Shown piece after piece: positions 56,594 to 64,000 of a DNA stretch of 64,000 nt. Made by a program: the position numbers and the translations under genes. Origin of the DNA: Agroathelia rolfsii (Eukaryota > Basidiomycota > Agaricomycetes > Amylocorticiales > Amylocorticiaceae); NCBI GenBank assembly GCA_018343915.1, contig JABRWF010000003.1, positions 2,170,001 through 2,234,000 on the forward strand, in the 5' to 3' direction. Numbering within the stretch: the stretch's first letter is position 1; every line of letters starts with the position of its first letter. The notes beneath the pieces are model-generated. The model was not told where the DNA came from, searched no databases, and saw nothing but the letters and a program-made list of their open reading frames with translations.

Positions 56594-57385
56594 GCGCGGA
56601 AGCAAATAGGTTGGTATTTTCACATCTTGGCATTTTGACAATGACCTTGATCCTCCTCCCCCGCATCGACGGAGATTTAGAGAGGACCAAAAGACATCGA
56701 GGCATTTGCTTATGCTTGCGATCAAAAAAATTTGAGGCATGAATTTTATAGCAAAGTTGGGAGTGTAAACAAGCTGTAGCCACTACTCAACCTCCAAATT
56801 AGTTTCCGCATAATTTTAACAGACGATCATAGAACTACTCACTGTACTCGGCTGGTCTTAAAGATTGAAAAGTAATCACAGTATCAATAGAAGAAAATTA
56901 TACAACATACAAGGATGTGCCTTGGTTATTATTACAACACAGAAGTGAAAATGATACTAATAGTCAGAACAGATAAGTACTAATTACAATGCGCGTCGTC
57001 ATACATACATACATGGGGGCCTACTTACATGTACATGCTGTAGGAGCATATAAGACATGCAAGAGAAAAAGACATAGAAAAAAGAAAACAATGATTTCAA
57101 CCTCTGTTTGAGTGTTTACAACATAAAAGAGGGAAAAGGGAAGAAGATAAATGCCGAGTGAAAGTACTAATGAAACAAAAAAAAGTGTTTTGAATTGAAA
57201 GCAATGGATGAGCGCTGAGCGGTAGTGTCTCCTGCTTTTAATGATGTCGATGCAAAAAAAAAAAAGAAATAGAAAAAAGAAATAGAAAGCCCTTACACGA
57301 AATGCAAAAAAGAAAAGGAAGAAAGAAGGATCAAATAAGAGAAACCAACACAATCTCCAACCTTCTTCTCCGACATACACATGCA
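56594..57385. other. Intergenic region
   Basis: AT-rich 5' flank of the Nop13-like gene and 3' flank of the next gene, with A-runs near 57254. No gene seen. Confidence 0.6.
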
Positions 57386-60300
57386 CTACGCCAGACTGCG
57401 CCACAGCCCAGCAGCAGGCAACTCGTTGCGTTTTTGCAATATCCTCAATGCACGCTGGCGGCCCCTATCACCGGGTGATATCACCTTCTGCCGACGCGAT
57501 CCATCTCCATCGTTGCCACCTTCGTCATGCATGACGGTGCTACTATCGTCGTCATCCTCTCCCTCTTCGTCCTCTTCATCAACAACGAAGTCCAGTGCTC
57601 CGGGATCCATAGAGCGTAATCGGTCGCGCTCGTTGTAGGCCGCTTTGCGTATTGCCACGCTTGACGGTAAGCCTCGCATATTATTCCCTGCAGGCTGCGC
57701 AGCGACGGAGGGGGGCACGTTGTGTGCCAATAACGTCTCGGGCGTATATGACGAGAGCGACAGCGGCACACGTGCCCGCGATGGTTGGCGCATGCTCACC
57801 GGGAGTGAGCTTGCGACAGGATAATCAACTAAATCGAAAAACATCAGCATCCATATACAGAAGCAACAACGAACTAGGGATGGTTTCTTTATCGATCAAT
57901 AGAGATAAAGAATACTCACTCGCATCGTAATGCCTGGCATCATACTCATCATCTTCGTCATGTGAGCCATCATCGATCGACTTGCCCTTTGACTTCCGCC
58001 AGGACTTGCTGCCCCGTGCCCACGCAGACCGGTGGCTCGGCATGTCCGCCGCAAACAGCTTCCTGAGTTCCTCCTCTTGTGGTGAAAACAGGGAATCTTC
58101 CTCCTCTTCACTATGTCCCTCCTCGCCTGTTGTACCCTGTGTACGCTGCTGCTTGGGTGACGAGCTGGAAGCCAGCGCAGAGGGTAATCGTGATGGCGGC
58201 GACATCCGCCTTCGTAGCCTAGAGCCGGAGGCCATCGTCGGCAACGACTCTGGCCGTAAACCGGAAAACGATGCGGGCAGGCCGCCGAGAAATATCGGAT
58301 TTTTACGTGACGTTGACACACGCGTCGGCGCTTGTGGATGTTCCACGAGACGGTACGATGTTGCGCGGGGTGTAGGTGGGCTAGAAGGGGCAGTACTCAC
58401 GTCGTGATCGACGTGCTCTTCCTCAAAAGGGAAGACCATGTCTATAAGGTTGTGAAAATAGAATAAATAGCCGAGTGTGCATGTGCAATTTTGTTTTAGT
58501 AACTGAGAAAGAAAAGCGAAAAAAAAAGAATCACATACCCGCCTCCGGTTTCGCAGACGATATCACAATCTGCTGCTGCTCCCTCTCATCCTGCGCTGAA
58601 GATGTCGTCGTAGGACCGACCTCCCTGATTTCGGGTTTGATATCAAAAGTCACCTTCCTCTTCCCATTCTTCACATCCGGCGATCTGGGCGACTTGAGAC
58701 TGCCCTTGTTGATCTGCTCCTTGCTTCTGGCCTTACTATCACTGCTACTCTCACCTACTGCTGGCTCCTTATCTTTCCCATTCTGCTTCGTATGGCCGTT
58801 CGTCGTATTCGCGCTCGGGGTTGCAGCAGAATCATGATCCACGCCAGGAGCAGCATCAGGCGCACCCGCATTGGACGGTCCAGCAGAAACCTGATTATTA
58901 TTAGCAGCACCTTCAGAAGGCGCCGACTGCACCATCGCCGCACGCTGCTTAGCTGCGCGCTGTGCCATCTCCGCCTCGAGCGTGAAGACCAGGATGCTAG
59001 CCGACATATCGCGATGTGGGTCCATATTGCGCCTGAAAGGCTCCTCCCGCATATCGGTCACAGGTAGCAAGGGATCGACCAGCGTCGATACGTCCGTATC
59101 CGTGTCCGCGGTGGTAGACCCGCTGGTGAGCGTCGCGGAAGTGGTAGACGAGCGGGGTGATGAGGATGTGCGGCGGTGTAGTGATGGCTGGTTCTGTCGC
59201 TGTACAGAGGCACTACCACCGCCGCCGAGAGCCGCATGCATGGCCAAGGGAGACGCGACAAGCGACGCGGACAAAGACGATCGATGGGCGGCATGTTGGC
59301 TTGGGGCGGGCTCGCGGCGTGGTGCAATGGAAACACCTGAGGGTTCGAAATTCTCCTGGCGTGTCAGTCCTGGAGTTGGAGCAGTACCACGCGTGGGTGA
59401 TGCGAGCTGTGACGCGTGGGGGTCAATGTCCGCGGAGTGTGATGCAGAGCGTGTGTGGGCAGCATTCACTTCGCTGTCAGAAGAGACGGCGGCGGTAGCG
59501 GTGGAAAAACTTGTGTTGGTGTTACTGATCGCTGGGGGCACGGAAGTAGTCGTGATCGCATGGGAAGCGGCGGCGGCGGCGGCGGCGGCGCTATCAACGT
59601 TCTGGCGGAAAACACGCCAAATCGTTTCGACCTCGTCGCGGAGCGACTTTTCCGCCTGTTCGATTTCGGATATCTTCTTTTGTAGTATGGCCGCCAGTTC
59701 TTCCTCGGCCTGTCGGCGCATCGATTGGGACTTTTCTGTCGCGATCGCGGCTAGGTGAGCAAACACAGGATGCGAGGGCGTGAACGGCGCAGGCAAGAAG
59801 ATGGGCCGCAGTTTCGTCAGGAATGGCACGGGCGGGGAAGGTGATGCAGAGCGCGGGGGTGCCTGTACGGAGCTTGGCAGGAGGCTGGTGGAAGCTGTGG
59901 GTGCCATCGCTACCGTGGGAGGGGGGAGGTGAATCTTGAATAGCGAAGACATGGAGGTAGACCATTCCCGAACGTCTGGGGAAGCACTAGGCTGTAGAAT
60001 AGATTGAAATCAGAATGTAAATGCGATAACCCCACGGAGGAGCGAATATGTCGAGAAGCATACGGAGCAATGACGATGGACTTCTATCCACCCATCTGGG
60101 CTTTTGAGTGCGTCAGTCTCCGACCAATCGTCGGAGGGTAAGAGTGGGCCCGACATCGATTGCGTATTGAGCGGGGCGACCTGATAGACGCGGTATATGG
60201 GTGTGCTGCACACCAGACAAGAGAGGGTGGCATAGCGGCCGCACTGCGATGAGTTTGGGATGGGCACACCTGGCGAGCGAGATCGCAAAGTGAGCTGGGG

Positions 60301-60530
60301 GTGAACCTGCATCACAGCACATAGATGTACGCGTTCAGACATTATGACCCAGATCGAGAGCGCAAGAGGACGACACTCACGATCGATATGCCGTCGTCGC
60401 CCACAAAGCAGGGCACATAGTCTGGGTCGGCGCCATCGTGGCTCGGTGCGGTAGTGGATGTCTGCCGCGGACATATGCGCACGTTCAAGCATAAGCACGT
60501 TCTCTCATTACTGCCGTTATTGCTGGTCAT
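57386..60530 (-). CDS. Uncharacterised fungal protein with N-terminal Cys-rich domain and coiled coil
   Basis: Not recognised. The ATG at 60530 opens MTSNNGSNERTCLCLNVRIC. Exon 1 continues DYVPCFVGDDGISIV. Exon 2 has HPQLTLRSRSPGVPIPNSSQ, then CGRYATLSCLVCSTPIYRVY and GWIEVHRHCS, so several Cys/His could bind zinc. The large exon at 59952-58531 (SSLFKIHLPPP) contains a predicted coiled coil (SMRRQAEEELAAILQKKISE and IEQAEKSLRDEVETIWRVF), an Ala run, and long Ser/Thr-rich disorder with RKVTFDIKPEI near its end. Exon 58439-57925 has EEEHVDHDVS, NPIFLGGLPASFSGLRPESL and ELRKLFAADMPSHRSAWARG. The last exon (57829-57386) holds VDYPVASSLPVSMRQPSRAR and an acidic block and stops at 57386. The ordered motifs separated by disorder suggest a conserved scaffold, but no function can be named. 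Confidence 0.65.
59568..59591. repeat. GGC repeat encoding an Ala run
   Basis: A run of eight GCG/GCC-type codons on the minus strand inside the coiled-coil-containing exon of the uncharacterised gene. Confidence 0.8.
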
Positions 60531-62877
60531 GATTTACGGGAGAGCAGACCGAGGAACAGAGAGTGTGGGGAGTAGAAGAACGATGGGGATGGAGTGCCAG
60601 GATCGCAGCAAAGGGGATTTGTGCATCCACAAAACCGAGAGCACAAAAAAAAAAAAAAAGCAGTGCAGAAGAGATCTGAGAGGCGCTCTGACGAGGCGTT
60701 ATCCGCTGGGGGCAATAAAAGAGATTGGCGATGGAGAGAAAGCAAGCCGAAGGCAGACAAAGAACTATGCAGTTTTTGAGGGCGCTTTATTCCAGGCGAG
60801 TCAGGAGGACGTCATGGTCAAGGCTTGTCTCTGCTTTTTATTCTCCACTGCTCTGTTCTGCTTGGCTGTCTGGAATATGTCTATCTGATTTTCTGTTATA
60901 TGTTGCTATCTGGATACACTAGGCTATTACCTAGCAATCAACATCCTCGTCACCTCTCACTGCATTCTTTTTTTTTCTTCGATTTTTTTTTTATCTTGCA
61001 CTCCTGCTATCGCCGACTCGCCTACTCTGCCCCTGCTCGGTATGCTAGTGGAGACAGCCAGGGCGAGGCGTCGGATGGTGCGCGCCTGATATCCGTCCAT
61101 CATCACGCATCGCCATATGATTATGGCCATCAGTCCGGGATACAGAGTGTTGTCGGCCCACTAAACAACAGCCTGTGTTCGTTGCCTCCGCGGCCATGCC
61201 AGTGCCTATTTCCATATGTTACTTGCTTGCTTTCCACTTATCCATTTTGATTTTTGCGTCCATATACACATGCTCCACATCGTCCAACTCCCTTGCTGTC
61301 GCTAGACTCCCTCGCTCCCGCGCTTACAATAGCAGCAGCAGTAGTAATAGTAGCCTGTCCTCTAATCCGGTACTAGGGCCCCTCGCTAGACATTCAAATG
61401 AAATGATTCTACAACCGATATGGAAATGATTACACTGCTCTTGATGAATTCAACGTGGTCTTTTTCTTATGAGATATGCCCACCGCATTACTGCCCCGCA
61501 GCCGTCGGTCGCCAAATGACGCACATGCTCGCTTGAGGTTCGCACCACCAATACCAACCAGGGAATAAATAAAAAAACCCAACATTCAGATGGCCAATGA
61601 CGAAATGTGTGTTAGATACCCCCTGTCTATACTCCTGGAGTGACCATTTCCATCAGCATCAGTAGTTGTGGCGCTCTGGAAAAAGCGGGGAACGGTCGTG
61701 AAACAGATTGCGAAGACGCCAACAGACGTCAACCCAAACCCCAATCGTGTGCTACACGTCCAGCAGTATCTCGGGTTATTACTCATGTATATAAAAAAAA
61801 AAACCCATTTGGGGGGTCGTATCAAAATGTCATAAATTATAAGTAGCGAGAGGTGTCATTTCAAGAGTCAGGCAGACCCTGACCTGAGGAAAACGGATCA
61901 CAATCCGAAGAGTGTTAATTTTATTTTATTTTACTATACCTTAGGTACCAACACTGTCAGTGAACTCACGCTGATTTCGGATTTCAATCATCTTGATTTG
62001 GTCCGGGGCTTCCGCTGGATCCATCTTACTTCATTGAAAGTGGAAGCCTGCGAATCAGAATTCCGAAACGTATGGGCCTACAACTTACCGCCTCATGCTC
62101 TAGAGGTATAAAATACTCAATCTAGCACTCAAACCCCCCGTTGGTTTAGGCTTCATCAGTGTCATTCTCCACACACGTAGAGTACCTAGAGGCTAGAAGA
62201 AAGATATAGTTTCGGAAGCGCCGCGACCTTATGGCCACCCTCCATGATATCCACATCCGTAACTTATTGACTGTTCCGTTGAGAAACCATTTTTGGCCTT
62301 GATCATGATCTTGACATGCTCCGCTGCTGTATATGTAAGCGTGTTGCCAGGGGTGAGAAATCTACAGGGGTGAGGAGCTAAGAACGGAAGAAAAATAAAA
62401 CTAACCTTTAATGATGATCATTACCATTTTGTATGAGGTGTTCAAGAAAGGCACCATTCAAAAAAAACCAAGGTACACACGTGCTGTATCTTGTGCCAAC
62501 ACCACCATCACAATCAATCCAATCCAACAAGAAAATAGATGAAAGTTGAACTACACAGCTGACAGTAAATCACATGCGAAGATATACAAATGATTACTTG
62601 GTACTGTAAATACATGCCAGCTTTGCTAGGTGCGAGACAGAGAGAGAGAGAAAAGAATTATTATAGGTTTCGATAACCAGATTACCCTTCTTAGTACCAT
62701 CACGAAAGAGCGCCCACAGTTGTAAACAAACAGGTGTCTATATGCATCACTACCGTTAATACACTAATATACCCTGCACGAAGCACTAGCCCAAATAGGT
62801 CAGGCGCCGCTGAGGTGTATAAGAGAAAGGGAAAAAGAGCAAGAAAGAAAGAAGAAAAGATCGGAGCAAACAGACTA
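60531..62877. other. Long intergenic region
   Basis: About 2.3 kb between the uncharacterised gene and the 3' end of the CLPTM1 gene. Contains A-runs (60644, 61791), T-runs (60968) and a GA run near 62637. Short frames here lack coding character, and no RNA gene was recognised. Confidence 0.55.
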
Positions 62878-64000
62878 TTACTTGGTCTTCTTCGATTCGC
62901 CCTTCTCGTCCACCTTCTTCGTTTCCTCGGCCTCTTGATTTTCCATAACCTGCCCGTATTCATTAATACGTTTAGGATCGATGCGGTATATCCAGCGCTA
63001 TATCATATACAAAACAGGTTAGCACGAGGAACATGGAAAAGAGAAACGACGATGGGTCAAATAAAAAGCGAACGGACCTGATAAAGGAATACGAGGAATA
63101 CGACATCATCGCGGAAGCAAGCTAAACGATGAAGGAAAGGCATCTTGATGCAAAACCTATTCGATAAATGCAAAAAAGGTTACATTGCATCAGGATACTT
63201 TGTGTCGACAGAATATCAGTAATGGACTTACGCGAAAAGATCGTCGACAACGGTCGAAAGCGTCTTGTAGACCATTGCACGGGCGGGCATGTGTGCCACG
63301 CTCTAGGTAATTTTGAAACACAGCATCAGCAAACAATAGATGCGGAGAGCAAAGAACCGGAAGCGAAATAGGGGCTCACCTTGAGCTTATAATTGATAAT
63401 TAACTGCGGTACTAGTTGCGCCTAAAGGAGATGCAGGAAGAATGGAACATAAGATTAAATTCATGCACATGCGTGCGTGCACACAAAGGAACTGTAATTG
63501 CAGAAAGGCAGTGTGGCACTTACAAAGCCAAACATGTACACAAACGATGTCAAAGTCGAGATGACGAAGCTGTACCACCCTTTGTGTGTCTCATATACGA
63601 GCGAATAGCCTGCATAGATAATGAGACATGGGATGGCCACCCAGGAGACATACCGGAACGCAAGACGGTCGTATTCCTGTGTCTTGCGCTCGTCTTCGGA
63701 CAGAACGTGTTTATCTTTGATGACGAGCATGTATGGCAGTCTGGAACCAGCGGGCGAGGGCGCGATGGAGATATCGACAGCTTTGGTAATCTGCTCAATT
63801 TGCGTCAACGTAAAATGGAAGAGTGACCCAAGAATACTGGCGCACCTTCCAAGCTTCGATAACAACACCGATGCCCGAGCCCATGAGAATCATCCAGCTC
63901 GTATCGGCGTTATTGTCAATAAGGTACAACAGCACAATAATTTGTACGACGACATTGGTGACAATCTATGATGCGTTTATAAGCAAACTAGAGTTCAGTG
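62878..64000 (-). CDS. CLPTM1-family multipass membrane protein, 3' part only
   Basis: The gene enters from the right edge, so the N-terminal half is missing. Visible exons (minus strand): 63965 to about 63846 (IVTNVVVQIIVLLYLIDNNA, SWMILMGSGIGVVIEAWK), about 63800-63530 (ITKAVDISIAPSPAGSRLPY, AFRYVSWVAIPCLIIYAGYS, YSFVISTLTSFVYMFGF), about 63418-63060 in pieces (AQLVPQLIINYKLKSVAHMP, VVDDLFAFCIKMPFLHRLAC, DDVVFLVFLYQ) and 63000-62878 (RWIYRIDPKRINEYGQVMEN, then a Lys/Glu-rich tail). The LVPQLIINYKLKSVAH, LFAFCIKMP and FRDDVVFL motifs are diagnostic of CLPTM1/CLPTM1L. Animal members have been described as ER proteins that affect receptor trafficking and lipid scrambling. The fungal role is unknown. 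Confidence 0.92.

Noticed and set aside
58982..59758. 258-codon plus-strand frame
   Set aside because: It is antisense to the long minus-strand exon, whose protein is collinear with the rest of that gene. GC-rich codon use there keeps the opposite frame open.

Overview
This is a fungal nuclear window. It has short (about 50-70 nt) GT-AG introns in almost every gene, dense packing on both strands, and a basidiomycete-type gene set (an agaricomycete-style seven-helix membrane protein, a P450 of the type common in Agaricomycetes, a split NUP98). I read it as Basidiomycota, most likely Agaricomycetes. A Cantharellales-like genome would fit, but the sequence alone does not settle it. No rRNA, tRNA or CRISPR was found.

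Layout. 1-11.65 kb: an inverted repeat with arms of at least 1.4 kb, each carrying one nearly identical copy of a two-exon membrane-protein gene of unknown function. The arms flank a divergent pair: NUP98 (minus) and RPA135, the second-largest RNA polymerase I subunit (plus). 12.7-15.9 kb: a histone-fold protein of unknown role. 16.2-22.5 kb: a very large, mostly disordered protein ending in three tandem C2H2 fingers of the CWCH2 type. 22.75-24.6 kb: a decayed TA-flanked terminal-inverted-repeat transposon. 24.9-29.6 kb: three further genes or gene remnants carrying a domain of about 155-165 residues that also sits in the middle of the big zinc-finger protein. This four-copy local family, one copy clearly broken, is the best candidate here for something undescribed.

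29.9-35.6 kb: a compact housekeeping block with NDUFAF5 (complex I assembly), TRM10 (tRNA m1G9 methyltransferase) and a tandem pair of acyl-protein thioesterases. The first thioesterase has a mitochondrial-type leader and the second appears to use an in-frame GC-AG intron. 35.9-37.2 kb: a dead third copy of the inverted-repeat gene, interrupted by a 90-bp hairpin element with a perfect 8-bp target duplication. 38.5-42.4 kb: a cytochrome P450 and a seven-helix membrane protein. 44.3-47.5 kb: a Whi3/Mde7-like RNA-binding protein. 49.0-51.4 kb: an Ofd1/Tpa1 prolyl hydroxylase. 52.0-52.6 kb: a fourth, decayed copy of the inverted-repeat gene. 54.9-56.6 kb: Nop13-like nucleolar RNA-binding protein. 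57.4-60.5 kb: an unrecognised fungal protein. 62.9-64.0 kb: the 3' part of a CLPTM1-family gene that runs off the window.

The housekeeping genes cover nuclear transport, rRNA transcription and processing, tRNA modification, complex I assembly, protein depalmitoylation and translation-related hydroxylation. They do not form a pathway cluster. The unusual parts are the repeat-borne membrane-protein family and the zinc-finger/domain array. Exon boundaries are hand-derived from splice motifs and frame continuity, and RNA data could shift some of them.
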